NCBI GenBank assembly: GCA_022385805.1
Contig: MU277672.1
Coordinates: 788,012-852,011, forward strand
Length of the DNA: 64,000 nt
Source of the DNA: Pilatotrama ljubarskyi
Lineage: Eukaryota > Basidiomycota > Agaricomycetes > Polyporales > Polyporaceae
Direction: 5' to 3'
Part shown: one piece after another, positions 1 through 11,663 of the stretch
Layout: every line of letters starts with the position of its first letter
Position numbering within the stretch: position 1 is the first letter of the stretch
Notes under the pieces: model-generated
The model's input: only the letters and a program-made list of their open reading frames with translations
Told to the model about the DNA's origin: nothing
The model's database searches: none
Program-made: the position numbers and the translations under genes

Positions 1-2713
1 TCATGGACGAGGCCGGTCGACTGCGAGAGCATACCAAACTTGACAACCTCGTCAACACCGAGAATCAGGACGAATTCCTGGACATGATCAAGCGGCGGCG
101 ACCTGACCTGATCGCGATTGGAGGCTTCAGCATCGCCACCACGAAGCTCTCCCGGCGGATCAAAGAGCTGCTCGACGGTGCAAAGAACGGAATGGATCGA
201 TCCGATGATGTGCCGAATATACCAGTGATCTACGTCCACGACGAGGTTGCGCGGATCTACCAGCACAGTCAGCGTGCCCAGGAGGAGTTTAGTGCTTTGA
301 CTCCCATCGGGAAGTACTGCATCGGCTTGGCGCGGTACGTCCAAAGTCCGCTAAACGAGTATGCTGCTCTCGGCTCCGACATCACGGTGGTCACTTTCGA
401 GGATGAATGCCAGCAACTGGTGAGTATCAAATTCCTGTAGCTTGACACGACTTACATTTTGCTTGTAGATCCCGAAGGAAAAGTTGCTTGCGGCCCTGGA
501 GCGTGTTCTCGTTGATGTCGTGAACAAGGTCGGCGTCGACATCAACCGCGCCGTGACGGACTCGTACTACCAGCACCTTCTCCGCTTCGTCTGCGGTCTA
601 GGTCCTCGAAAGGCGCAGGTCTTAGTCAAGAAGATTGCTTCTATGGTGGGTGCACAGGTCGTGCGGTGCTCACCACAGCACTAATTTCGCCTTTCCAGGG
701 TGGCAACCTGATCAACAGAGATCAGTTCATCAAGAACGGGCTGCTCACAACGAAGATCTTCTTGAATGCAGCTGGTTTCCTTCGGATCATCCAAGACTCA
801 GAACCGAAGCCGGCGAAGAACCGTCACGGCGAAGACATCGACGTTCCTGATCCGCTCGACAACACCCGTATCCATCCTGAGGACTATGAGCTGGCGCGCA
901 AGATGGCTACGGATGCTCTGGAGCTCGACGAGGAAGACGTCCATGACGAGCACCCGTCTCATGTAGTCTCCCTCATCATGCAGGATGATGACAACGAGAA
1001 GAAGCTTGACGACCTCAACCTGGACGACTTCGCTGTGAACATGTTCGAGGCGAACAACGACAAGAAACGCCATACGCTGAATGTCATCCGGGCCGAGCTG
1101 CTTGATCCGTTTGGAGAGAGGCGTCCCGACTTCATTCTCCCTAGCGACTGGGAGGTTCTCACAATGCTCACTGGCGAGACTAGGCGTACGCTTCGCGTTG
1201 GACTCCTCGTGTCGGTCCAGGCCATTCGTGTCAAGGAGAACCACGTGATTGTACGGCTTGACTCTGGCATCGAGGGCATCATCCACAGGCGATATCTTAC
1301 CGACTCCGACTTGCCCCCGCCACAAGTTGTGAAGCAGGGACAGACGCTCTCCGGTGTTGTCATCGACGTCAAGTTGGATCTCGCCGCAGATCAATTCAGC
1401 GTCGAACTGTCCGCCCGTGAGACGGACGTCAGTGCCGGTGACAGCCAGTACCGTCGCATCAAGCCCGATGACGCCTGGAACCACACCCAGCACGATCGCG
1501 ACAAGGAGATGCAGGCAAGGAAGAAGCGAGCGGAGGTGGACCGGACACGGCGGGTCATCAAGCACCCGAACTTCCACAACTTCAACTCGCAGCAGGCCGA
1601 ACTGTATCTCGAGAAGCAACAGCGGGGTGATGTGGTCATCCGCCCGTCTTCGAAAGGTGCCAACCACCTTGCGGTTACCTGGAAGGTGGACGACAATCTA
1701 TACCAGCATATCGGTGAGTAGCTATGGTGAGTCTATGGGTTCGTTCTGATCGTATGTGTCTACTGCAGACGTCGTGGAGTTGACTGCCGATCCCTCTGGT
1801 CAAACGGCTGGGTCCAAGTTCGTGGTAGAAGGGACGCATCAATTCTCCGATCTGGATGAGCTGATCGTCAACCATGTCCAAGCCATGGCGAAGAAGGTAG
1901 AGGAATTGATGATGCACGAGAAGTTCAAGCCCGGAACGGAGGACGATCTGCGTACGTGCTCCTCTGAACAGGGCTGCGTACGGTGCTGATCGCAATGCAG
2001 ACCTTTTCCTACGGAACTTCGTCGCCGCCAACCCTTCCAAGAGTGCTTACGGCTTCACGCTCAACCGGAAGCGGCCAGGGCACTTTAACCTTTGCTACCT
2101 CGCCAACAAGAACTCTACGGTGCAGACCTGGGTGAGTGCCAGATCTAACCTTTTCCTCGGGTATTATTGACGGAGTTGCAGCCTGTCCGTGTGACGCCGC
2201 ATGCCTACTACCTCTTCGAGACGCCAGCTCCAGGCGTTCCGGAGCTGTGCGACGCCTTCAAAGTTCGGTATGTCGCAGCTGCCTTGCCAATATGGAAGAC
2301 CAGACTGACAAGTGTTCAGGCAAAAATCTATGTCGCTTACTGGCGGGCTTGGAGCGGCTGCTGGAGGCAAGACGCCGTATGGTGGCCGTACCCCCGCCGC
2401 ACGGACTCCGGCCCCTGGGCACGCCACTCCAGGACACATGTCCGTGCGCCAGGTCGGCCGTACGCCGAACCCGTACGGCGGCGCGTCGACGCATCCGAGC
2501 GCACCTGTGCCAGGTGCGTTCCCTCAGCCCGGCTACGGCGGCATGTCGCAGTACGGCGGCTCGCAATACGGCGCACCACCGCCGGCAGGCTTCCAGACAC
2601 CTGGGTACCAGCAGCCGGCTCCCTCCGGCTTCGGACAGCCCCCTGCTCCGCCTGGTGTTCACCCGTCGCGTGCTGCGATGATCCAAGGGAACGGATGGCC
2701 GGGCGGGTTCTGA
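1..2713 (+). CDS. SPT6: Transcription elongation factor Spt6, C-terminal part (5' end outside window)
   Basis: Spt6 is a histone chaperone that travels with RNA polymerase II. The reading frame is open at the window edge, so the gene starts upstream. Joined exons show, in order, a YqgF-like segment (to 419), a helix-hairpin-helix segment with GLGPRKAQ (469-645), and a long exon from 699 holding the DLD-like region and an S1 domain (about 1190-1430, [20 protein letters not shown]). A tandem SH2 region follows, beginning in [13 protein letters not shown] and spread over the next short exons. The tail is Gly/Pro/Tyr-rich with repeated YGG and ends ...GWPGGF at the stop at 2711-2713. At least six short introns are visible; the first is 420-468 and the second 646-698. 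Identity is firm from domain order; exon edges near 1720-2310 are approximate. Confidence 0.95.
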
Positions 2714-3273
2714 GCTGTTGGACTGTAGATCTGCGTCTACAGGCGCTCTGGGACAGTTCCTGTATCTGATCTGACACACATAACATATCGTCGTGCATGC
2801 TGCTGGCTGTAATACATTGTATATTATTCGAAAACTCGAACTGCACATGCCTTCGTGTGTATGGTGTCGCTAGGACAGCCCCTTTTGTCAGGTATACCTT
2901 CGGTATGCCTGGCGCCCGCGCCGCGCCCGCCGCACCTCCCTTCGTCAGCCTTGTCCTTTTCAAACGATGGCGGGAAGCAGATCTCTAATGTGGGCCTGCT
3001 CAACCGCAGTCACTGTTACTAGCAAGGCATGTGGTAGTCACCTCATAATCATCCCGACCTGTTGGCAGATTGACATGTGAAGACCGTGGGCACCATTGAG
3101 CGGGGCGCAGGAGCGCGGCAGAGCCTTGACAGCTGACGTTACAGCGCCTGAGGAATAAGTGGTGGCACTGCTCCCTGCAATCACGAGGAGCAGAGTATGC
3201 GGACCCGCACGGCTAGCATAGTAGTCGGTCTTTGCTGAAGCGGTACCGACATAAAGAGGCTCAGTAGCGCACC

Positions 3274-4662
3274 TCATTCGTCTAGTAGCCCCCTGACGTC
3301 GTCAAGGACTTCCTCGAGCCCGGGCACGAGAACGTTTTCGCACTGGGAACGTCTGATGAAGTCTTCGTAGCATCCCTTGACCCGGGTCTTGATGCATTCC
3401 AAGGGTGGCATGAGCTCGGATGGAGTACGTGGCCAGAGCGCCTCATTGATAGGGTATGACCTCCCCGTCGCGAGACCCAAGGCGTGTCGTACCATCCTCC
3501 AAAACGTCGCCCAGCTGGAGGAGGCAGAGAGATGTCAACCATCGGGAGACGAAATGACGATGGAAGAGGACATCATCTGCAGCTTCTACGTACTTCCAAC
3601 CAGCATCCTTCTCGACGACATCCTGGACGATGGAGACCCATTCTTGTTTCCATGCGCCCGGATCCGCGGCGTTTGCGCTGCCTTGCGAGAGGAGCTCTTG
3701 CACGTCTTCGAGGGCGTGCTCGACCTCCGACACTTTGGCGCACATTGAGTCGTAGAGGGACGGCAGGTTCACAGCGTTGCACCAGTTGTGGTTGATGGAT
3801 ATGCAGTCGGTGAGGTTCTCCACTTGGTGGTACCAGCCGCTCGGCCTGCCGGAGTGGTGACCAGGGGCATCAGGCTCAGTGCGCTTTGTTCAAGGATTCG
3901 GAGGAAACCCTACACGAATATGGTCTCCCCTGGGCCTTGCTCGACCACGATCGGGCTTGCTTGCTCGAACAATGGATACGCGGTCTTGTCCACATGCCGG
4001 ACGTCGTAGACGGTTTCCATATGCGCTTCCCCGCCTTTACGAAAGAGAAGCCTCGTCTGTTCAGGAGAAAAGAGCCACCACCGCTTGCGCCCGCAGACAT
4101 TCGTCGACCATGAGTACGAAGTGTACACGTCCCTGTGCAGTGGCGTGAATGTCCCAGCAGCGCCGACGTATACGAAGCGAAAGTCGTCCTCCGTGTGCGC
4201 CGAGTAGTACGCATTCATCCAGTCGTCGCGGAAGATGTCCGGCGTCATATAGAATGGCTCGCAGGGGGCATCTCGGCTCGTTGCGAGAGCCCGAGCAAGG
4301 TGCCAGTCTTTGACGTACAGCGATTGGCCTTCGCCTTCTCTCCACAGACAGACGACGTCCCGGAAGAGCATCGTCTCGCGTCGCTGGTCGCTGAGTTCTC
4401 GGGTCGAGCAGTCTGCCACTGTCACTTCGAAGTGGCCGTACTCAGATTCCAGGAAAGGCCAGTTTATGGAATCGTCTTTCCCCCTCCATAGCTTGCGCGC
4501 TCGCCACGAGTCCATGAGCGTCGGACCGATGATGACTGGCCGATTGGGTAGCAGGTACTGTGGCAAGAAGTCGATGTAAGAAGGCGGGATGTCGAGTCTA
4601 TCACACAGGCCCTCCATCATCACTGCACGGAGCCTGCCAGTCTGTACGAGCACATCAAACAT
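3274..4662 (-). CDS. JMJD4: JmjC-domain hydroxylase, JMJD4 family
   Basis: JmjC 2-oxoglutarate/Fe(II) oxygenase; the animal JMJD4 hydroxylates a lysine of translation termination factor eRF1, and the same role here is inference. Three exons fit: 4662 or 4620 to 3914, 3845 to 3594, and 3514 to 3274. The introns carry GTAGGG and GTACGT donors. The cupin core is clear: FTPLHRDVYTSYSWS supplies the HxD iron ligands, CGRKRWWLF follows, and the junction restores GETIFVPSGWYHQVENL followed by ISINHNW with the distal His. The start is uncertain: ATG at 4662 gives 413 aa, and paired ATGs at 4620/4617 give about 399 aa; either fits the family. The gene is divergent from the membrane-protein gene starting at 4911, so the 250 bp between them should hold both promoters. 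Confidence 0.88.
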
Positions 4663-4910
4663 AGGCCGCTGGGATTCCAGCGCAGGGAAATGCACGACGT
4701 ACGCGTTGATCGGCTGGCGTTGAGTGGTTGAGGGCGATAGCTTCTGATCCTAACACGGCCAAACATGATGCCGCGTCTGCTTCGGGATCGCGTGACGTCA
4801 GTGCCGCGTGCGCGCCGACTCCTGCTGTGGCTGAAGTGCGAGGAACACCGAACACGTCGCCGCAGCAGCTGCGTTCTCACTATCAACGACGATACTCCCG
4901 TCTGTCCTTC

Positions 4911-5716
4911 ATGGCCACCGACTTGGAGCTGGAAGACATGTCTCAACGCCAGCAGAACATTAATCTGGAAAGCGATGCCGAACACAGTTCAGAGAATGTG
5001 GGCCGTCCTATTGTCGTAGATGACGAGACGGTCATCCTCTGGTGGGCTTGGGTATCAGCCATCCTGTATGTTTACAGTTCTCTACAAGTCTTAGAGTTGA
5101 CCTCACATCCCATAGTCTCCTCATGCTTGCCATAGCCATGATACTGTTCCCGAGGCTGCTGCTGTTCTTGTCAGAAACGGGCACCGAGCGTAGAGTCGCC
5201 CTGACACCCCTGGAAGCCTTCATGGCGCTACACATTGGGATTTTGCTATTTGCGATCTCCCTTGCGTTGATCTTCAACGTGGGTCCCAAAACTCCATCCG
5301 TCATCCTGATAGGACACTGAAGTAGCGCCTCCAGATCCCTTCGAACCCGCTCACCGCAGGACAGAGTGCAACCGGACACCCTCTGCTAGGGGCTCTGTCT
5401 GTGGCTTGCGTGCTCATATCATTTATTGCATACAACACCAAGTCGGTCGGGTCATTGAGCTTCCTCGTCTTCCTGGGTTCTGGGACGATAGGTTTATGGG
5501 GACTCTGGGCGGTGTGTCCTCACCTCTTTGTTCAATTGCCCGCTCGCTTATGCAAATATCTAATTACAGATTGTGTTTTCTGGCACATCGTCCATCTCGC
5601 GTAAAACTGGCGCAGACAAGCATACGTCCCGCTTCATATTCGGCAACAAGGCAGCAGCATCCGTGCAGAAGAAACGGTGGAAGAAGGAGCAAGGAGCGCG
5701 GCAGAAGGACTTGTAG
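4911..5716 (+). CDS. Conserved fungal four-helix membrane protein, function unknown
   Basis: Four exons join to 213 aa: 4911-5065, 5116-5278, 5335-5511 and 5570-5716. The N-terminus is acidic and soluble ([14 protein letters not shown]). Four hydrophobic segments follow: [19 protein letters not shown], the [19 protein letters not shown] segment, the [15 protein letters not shown] segment, and one spanning [21 protein letters not shown] across the last intron. The C-terminal tail is strongly basic (QKKRWKKEQ), which suggests it faces the cytosol. The frame is open upstream of 4911 but has no earlier ATG in that frame. The third exon has two in-frame acceptors, before 5326 or 5335, which would add or omit Arg-Leu-Gln. 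No known domain was recognised. Confidence 0.75.
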
Positions 5717-5960
5717 GCTATAGACCACCCTGTTGTGTATCACTTCTAGACTTTCTTCTTGTATCTCTGTAGCTGTAGAATGTATGACCCTGTAGCATCA
5801 CAACGGCGTTGAATAGCCTCGTCGTCGCGGTGCAAGAGTGTGTGCGCGAATAGGCGCCTGCATTGCGTCATGCGACGCGGCCCGCAGCTGCACTCAGCAG
5901 ACGGACGACGTCCTCAGCGCAGGTCAGGGTGACACTACCCTCTCTCTCCTACTCACCACC

Positions 5961-7778
5961 ATGCCTGAGAACGGCGAAACAGAACCCCTCCTCGGCGAGG
6001 GCATTCCTAACCTAGCCCGCGACGTCAACTTCAACCGCGACACCGTGGCGGACCGCGAGAGGCGCGCCGCCACCGTCCGCGCGATTACCTATGGGGTACT
6101 CACAGCCGTCTTCGTTGTTGCGCTCGTGGTCATGTTGTCCCTGTGGGACAAGCTGACCGGAGTGGTGGGACGGCTGCCGAAGGACCCGCACAAGGCTGCG
6201 TTGGTTGTATTGCAGAGTTCGCCCGTCATTGTGAGCGCCGTGGCTTCTATATGAGCTGTAATCCTTGGCTTACTGAGACCGCTGCGTTAGGATGGTCATA
6301 TCGGTGAGCTGTGCTGGGTAAGTACGTCGCAGGGGCTGTATTCTGAACTCCGTTGGCTCTTTAGACTTGCCCATCTTGATCCGCTCGAAGTACGCGAACA
6401 ACGTCTCCGCGGTGGACCTGGCGAAGCCTTTCCCGGGGCATGTGGACATCCCTCGTCTGCAAGAGGGAAAGGTCGGCGGCTTCTTCTGGTCCGTATACGT
6501 TAGCTGCCCTGGAGACAACGAAGGCGAGGATTTCCTCAACGCGACATGGCGTGTTCGGTACGTCAATGCTCCTACCGCGATGGTCTTTTTTCAGGTTCGA
6601 GTACTGAGGCGCACCGCCGCACAGCGACACCCTGGAGCAGATCGATGTTGCGAAGCTGCTGATTGACAAACACTCTGATGTACGCAGCGCGCTTGGTTGT
6701 GCCCGCTGAGCCTGACTATGCACACAACATCCAGACGTTCAGCCTTGCCCTTGGTTCGAAAGACATCAAGACAGCAATCAGCCGCGGTAAGATCGCAAGC
6801 TTGCTGGGTATCGAGGGGTACGTCCTCCTCTCCTTGTGCACTTGAACCCTTCTCACGTCGCATTCTATGACGTCACAGTGGGCACCAGCTCGGAAACTCG
6901 ATACAAGTCCTCCGCCAATACCACGAGCTCGGCGTGCGCTACGTTACACTCACGCACGCCTGCCACAACGTATTCGCGGACTCGTGCGGGATCCAGCCCG
7001 GACTTGAGCCGCGTTGGGGGGGCCTGTCCGACTTTGGCCACCATCTCATCGACGAGATGAACCGGATCGGCATGCTCGTCGATCTCAGCCACACTTCGGA
7101 TGACACAGCGAAGCAGGCGATCAGGTACTCGAAGGCGCCCGTCATTTGGTCGCATTCGTCCGCCCGCGCGGTGCATGACGTGCCGCGGAATGTGCCGGAC
7201 GACGTGCTCGAGCTCATCGGATTGGGCCCGAATAAGACGGATGCAGTCGTCATGGTACGGAATCCATCGACTCAATGTAGTGATCTAGGGCTCTGTCGGC
7301 TTACTGTGGTATATTTGCAGGTGAACTTTGCCCCATTCTTCGTCGCGAAGGAGGGTGAGGCAAACCTCAAGGCGGTAGCAGACCACATCGAGCACATCGC
7401 AAAGGTGGCGGGCAAGAAGCAGTACGTGACTTCCTATCACACATCCGAAGCTGAGCGTCTGACAAGCCATGTATAGCGTCGGAATTGGCAGCGATTACGA
7501 CGGCATCCCTGAGGGCCCTGTCGGCCTCGAAGACGTCTCGAAGTACCCTGACCTGGTACGCCGGTTCCCTGCACGAACCTTGCAGGACTGGATCACTTAT
7601 GTTCTCCCAACAGATTGCGGAGCTTTACCGCCGCGGATGGAACGCGTTCGACCTCGCCGGGCTGACCGGCGGGAACCTGCTGCGCGTCATGGAGGGGGCG
7701 GAGCGCGTGGCATGGGAGTCCCAGCGGCTGGGTGTACGGCCTGTTATGGCGCGCTATGAGAAGAGGACTGACCTCTGA
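5961..7778 (+). CDS. Membrane dipeptidase, peptidase family M19
   Basis: Zinc-dependent dipeptidase of the renal dipeptidase type. Nine exons join to 444 aa: 5961-6230, 6291-6303, 6365-6557, 6625-6679, 6735-6817, 6879-7254, 7321-7421, 7477-7555 and 7614-7778. A cytosolic N-terminus is followed by one membrane helix (about residues 40-62, [18 protein letters not shown]), so this looks like a type II membrane enzyme. The family metal ligands are all present: HxD in DGHIDLP, Glu in LLGIEGGHQLGN, His in VDLSHTSDD and His in [12 protein letters not shown]; the family motif GSDYDG occurs near the end. The second exon is only 13 nt and encodes most of the first metal motif. The gene appears intact. 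Confidence 0.93.
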
Positions 7779-8149
7779 GGACGATTGTCGAGGCCTGAGA
7801 GGTGGCGGACCCATCTGATGGCCATGTTCCTTGTCGCGTTTTGCATGTACGATTCATAGTGTCATTCCTACCCTGTGGTACGAACGCCTTGGAGCCTACT
7901 ACCTGCCGTCCCAGTGATGCATACCCTGGTGAAGCATATGTAAGGCTGAGTTTGCGACATTCGTACCACTGGAGTCCGCTGTACCAAGGTATATACACCA
8001 TTGTCTTACCAAGTAGCATCTATTGTCAGACATCACCCAAATATGACGTTCCTGCCCACATCCCAGAGAAAGCGACCTATTACCCTTCGAAGTACATTAC
8101 TACATGATGACCTCAAGTCCATGAAGCCTATTTCAATGCCTTAGAGCGC
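7779..8149. other. Convergent intergenic region
   Basis: This stretch lies between the 3' ends of the dipeptidase and the first membrane-protein paralogue. I see no convincing coding sequence; it probably holds the 3' untranslated regions and termination signals of both genes. Confidence 0.5.
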
Positions 8150-9732
8150 TCAAAGCTTAGAGGGATCTGCGTTGTCGCTTTTCTTCTCAGCGGGCGATTG
8201 AAAGGAGGATGCTGGTGCACTCGCTTTCTTGTCCGTAGGCGCCACCGCTGACTCGCTATCCGATTCCGACTCCACGTCGCCAGATCTCAGTTTGCGGACA
8301 AAGCCGGCAAGGGCGGGATACATGCCCTGGAAACAAACGATACAGCAGGGCAAGATGAATCAGAAAGCGAAAGGTACACACCATGAGGGGAATGAGGAGA
8401 CTGTTGGTGAGGGAGAAGAGGGCGTATCCGAGCGTCGAGTCGCTCGATCTCCCTTCATCGTGTGCGTCGTAGAATGATACCCAAAACTGCGCGGGAAGAC
8501 GGTCAGCTCTCACGGCAAGGTACGATTCTGTAGTTTGCAGTTGCAGGCTAGGACACGCACGTTGGTGATGATCGCGGGCGCCACGAACGTGGTGAAGAAC
8601 CAATACACCCACTGAGCTCCAATCCTGATGGGGTCATCCCTCACGTACGCTTTGAGGATCTCTCGGTGGTCCCTGGGACGTGGATATGTCAGCACAATGG
8701 TGTTGTGAGGGTCTCTCCGAGTTGCGTACCACGCCCAGTGACACATGAGAAGCATTGCGAGGGTGTCTGTTAGGAGGGCGAACCTCGCCGTGGTAGTATC
8801 CGCAGGGACAGGGTCAAATACGGCCCAGCCCGGCCCCTCAAAGACGTTCCCTGCTTCGATGACGGCCCCCGGCGCGCAGGTCTTTCTGACATGCAAGACG
8901 GCGGATACTGTGCGAGACGACGTCAGCGCGTGCTATTACCGTGCGCTTCATATTCACCGGAGACGCACCGCTGGTGGCCATGAGTGACGCAAGCAATAAC
9001 GCAGCGGACCGTCGCCTGTGGGATAGAAGAAAGTACGAGAGAGGCAGGACGATTACGGCCTTATGCAGGACGGCCTTGTGCAAGAGTGTTTGAGAACTGC
9101 CTCGCTGGCGAGCAACCTGAAATCAGCGCAGGACTCACGTCTGCTGCAATCAGAGCTGTGCCAACACATCCGTGGTTGGTGTATTGGGGTGTTCCATCGG
9201 TAGCGGAGTACGCCCAGATGCAGTCATGACTGGCGACGCAATGGAGTAGTTTCTCAGCCGCGCCGTTTATGCCGGTGATCTGGCTCCCGAGGAGGGCAGA
9301 AACCTGCATAGCTCTAGAGAGCGACATGAACCATGCATAGAGTGCCGTAATCCAGTCCGGGAAGGTGTAGATCAGGAGGATGAGTGTCATGGAATCCCGC
9401 CATTTCTTTGAGCTGGCACGGTATCAGCACTCGATAGACAGTCTACTATCAGGGGCTCCGAGACGTACATCACGATGCAGAGGACGATGGAGATTATCAC
9501 CGTCAAGACGCCTGAATAGCAAACAGGTCAGTAATGCGCCATACGAACTCTCCGAGAAGTCAACCAACATACCCAGAGATATCGTGGACGACAGCGTGTC
9601 TATGAACACCTGTCTGAAGGCGAGCCATCCTGATTCTAAATCCTCGATACGATCCCCCAGAACGGATGCTATGCCATACACCTCAACGCTGTCGAGATGT
9701 TCGGGTGCAAACTCCGAGTCATCGAAAGACAT
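8150..9732 (-). CDS. Multi-pass membrane protein, unknown fungal family (complete paralogue)
   Basis: Seven exons join in frame to 403 aa: 9732-9573, 9511-9469, 9412-9139, 9074-8969, 8907-8561, 8486-8382 and 8326-8150. The start MSFDDSEFAPEH is an acidic soluble N-terminus. Hydrophobic helices follow: VLTVIISIVLCIVI, LILLIYTFPDWITALYAWFM, AVIVLPLSYFLLS/ALLLASLMA, ALLTDTLAMLLMCHWAWY, WVYWFFTTFVAPAIITN and GYALFSLTNSLLIPLM. The C-terminal tail is Ser/Lys/Asp-rich and likely cytosolic. No named domain was recognised. The last four exons match a second copy at 10768-11663, which supports both the exon joins and the reading frame. Transport or receptor roles would be guesses. Confidence 0.8.
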
Positions 9733-10019
9733 CGCAGATGTATACTGAGCAGTAAGGACGGTGAATCAAAAGAAGGGCGATAGACTTTGGGTAAGGGGCG
9801 ACTTGCAGCTTCAACTTGGACACAACGGAATCTGCACTGCCTCCATCGAATAATGCCGCGGCAAGACTGCGGAAATACAGAGGGCCACCGGTCGGGCACA
9901 GAGCACCAGGCAGGACATGCTCTGAACCGACCAGGCACCCCGCTTCCGAGTGAGGTGGTTGGTGGTAGACACAACGCCAGAATGCGCGAACGGCTCGACC
10001 CCATGATCATGGGTAGTGC

Positions 10020-10030
10020 GATAAAGCACC
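10020..10030. repeat. Target-site duplication of LINE remnant (left copy)
   Basis: The 11-bp sequence GATAAAGCACC here is repeated exactly at 10421-10431. The two copies bracket the 390-bp insert. Confidence 0.85.
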
Positions 10031-10420
10031 TTTTTTTTTTTTGATCTAGGGTATTCTATTATACAGCATACTATGTTACACGCAGTGCTTTGACAGCCGT
10101 CTGCAAGGAACGGGATTTTACTGTTCCCGCAAACAGAGATACGCTGTGCGTGTCGCGCCGGCCGATGGGCCTGTCAGACTCGCCGGAGCGAGCTGCTGCG
10201 GGGGGTAAGGCGCGCTCACGCCCAATCCGGAAGGTCCTCGAAGGATAACGCCGCTGGGTTATCCTCGAGGAATGTTTGAATATCGTAGAAGGGGTCGAGA
10301 GATTGAAGGAGCTCCTCGATAGACGAGTAGCGGTAGCGGCGGGTGTAGTGGTCGCAGTGGAACAGGACATGTTCGCGGGTATGGTAGCGGGGTGGTCCAG
10401 TGTGCAGAGTGCACCAGGTA
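10031..10420 (-). mobile_element. 5'-truncated non-LTR retrotransposon (LINE) fragment with poly(A) tail
   Basis: On the minus strand the insert ends in a 12-nt poly(A) tract (T run 10031-10042 on the plus strand) and is flanked by perfect 11-bp direct repeats. Its reading frame (stop at 10216) reads TREHVLFHCDHY, SIEELLQSLDPF and ALSFEDLPDW. This is the family signature of the extreme C-terminus of fungal LINE reverse transcriptase proteins; the zinc-knuckle-like HVLFHC motif follows the RNase H region. Only the last roughly 70 codons and the 3' UTR were inserted, as expected from incomplete target-primed reverse transcription. The flanking repeats are identical, so the insertion is probably recent. 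Confidence 0.85.
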
Positions 10421-10431
10421 GATAAAGCACC
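10421..10431. repeat. Target-site duplication of LINE remnant (right copy)
   Basis: Exact second copy of GATAAAGCACC found at 10020-10030. Confidence 0.85.
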
Positions 10432-10767
10432 ATTCAACGGCGACGGACTTCAGTTTGGACGACACTCCTCTGCATAGACAAACTTGTACAGTACATGCTC
10501 TTCGGTTCTGCCGGCTCAAAGGAATCCAAACACTAGCTATGGCCACATGCGTAGGCGAATGTATACACGTCACTTAACGGGCACAGTTATGATGCGATAT
10601 GGAGTATCACAGTACGACCATTTGAGTAAAAGAGGAACAGACTGTTCTGTGGTCGAAAGCGGGTCCAGCTCCCTGAGTTATATTCATGAACGTACGTGAA
10701 CAGAACCTGCTTGGGAATCCGGATGCGGAGACCGACTCTAAGACTTGGCGGCCATGTCTTGACAAGG

Positions 10768-11663
10768 TCAAGCCGCGGAACTTGATTCCACAATGTCCGT
10801 CTTGACCTCTTGAGAGTATTGGGGATGTACTACCGCTGCGGCCGCCAACTTGTCATCGGCAGGGGTCTGTTCACTGCCTTCGCCGCCAGTCTTGTATTGT
10901 TGACACTCACGGAGGCCGACAAGGAGGGGAAACGTACGCTAGCGGGGGACGATTTAGCCTTGACCGAAGATACGAGAGAGCAGACACACCATGAGCTTAG
11001 GAAGGAGACTATTTGTGACTGAAAAGAGCGCATATACGAAGACCGACGGACTTGTTCTTCCTCCGTCGTGGGAGCGATAGAAGTATCCCCAAGACTGCGT
11101 AGGTGAGCGTTGCAATTTCGAGCAAACGTCGACTTAGATCATGATACATACCCTTGCAACGCACGTTGGCAGCATGAATGCCATGAGAAGCCAGTATGCC
11201 CACCCGGATCCTCCATGCTTCGGTCTGTTTCTGATGTATTTTTTGACAGCGCTCCACTCAGCCCTGGGTCTGACCTTACTATCCAGTACCATCATGAGCA
11301 CCATATCCACTACGCACCAAGCCCAATGTACTCCAGCGATCACCGCGAATATTTCCGTGAGCCCAACAAGAATTGCGGTAGTGCTGTCTAGTTGTCGCGG
11401 GCCCAGTACTGTCCAAGCCTCCTTCACATACACCTCGCCCACTCGAGCGATGACCCCAGGCCAGCAGGTCGTCTTGATGTGGAGCGCTACAGAGACTACA
11501 CAGAGTTACAGGCATCGCATCGTTGGACAAGCAGCTCAGAATCAAGAGACATACCGCAGGAGGCCAGAACCGGAACGAGCAGAAGGCACCCAGTCATGAA
11601 TTTCTTGCTCGTTAGCAACGCGGCTGATATGATACCCGCTAAGACTGCCTGGTGTAGTACAGC
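10768..11663 (-). pseudogene. 5'-truncated paralogue of the multi-pass membrane protein
   Basis: Four exons on the minus strand match the last exons of the gene at 8150-9732. AVLHQAVLAGIISAALL matches AVLHKAVIVLPLSYFLL and begins at the same exon border (11663). ALHIKTTCWPGVIARVGE matches VLHVRKTCAPGAVIEAG. GVHWAWCVVDMV matches LMCHWAWY, and YALFSVTNSLLPKLM matches YALFSLTNSLLIPLM. A Ser-rich tail ends at the stop at 10768-10770. Nothing upstream of 11663 resembles the first three exons of the intact copy. It is therefore probably a truncated duplicate, although the surviving exons carry no obvious stop. A diverged short gene with a new start cannot be excluded. Confidence 0.65.

Noticed and set aside
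10216..10437. Treating the frame starting MNGALSTW as a host gene
   Set aside because: Its first codons lie outside the insert boundary at 10420/10421, while the rest is the LINE C-terminus. It is an accidental join of flank and insert.
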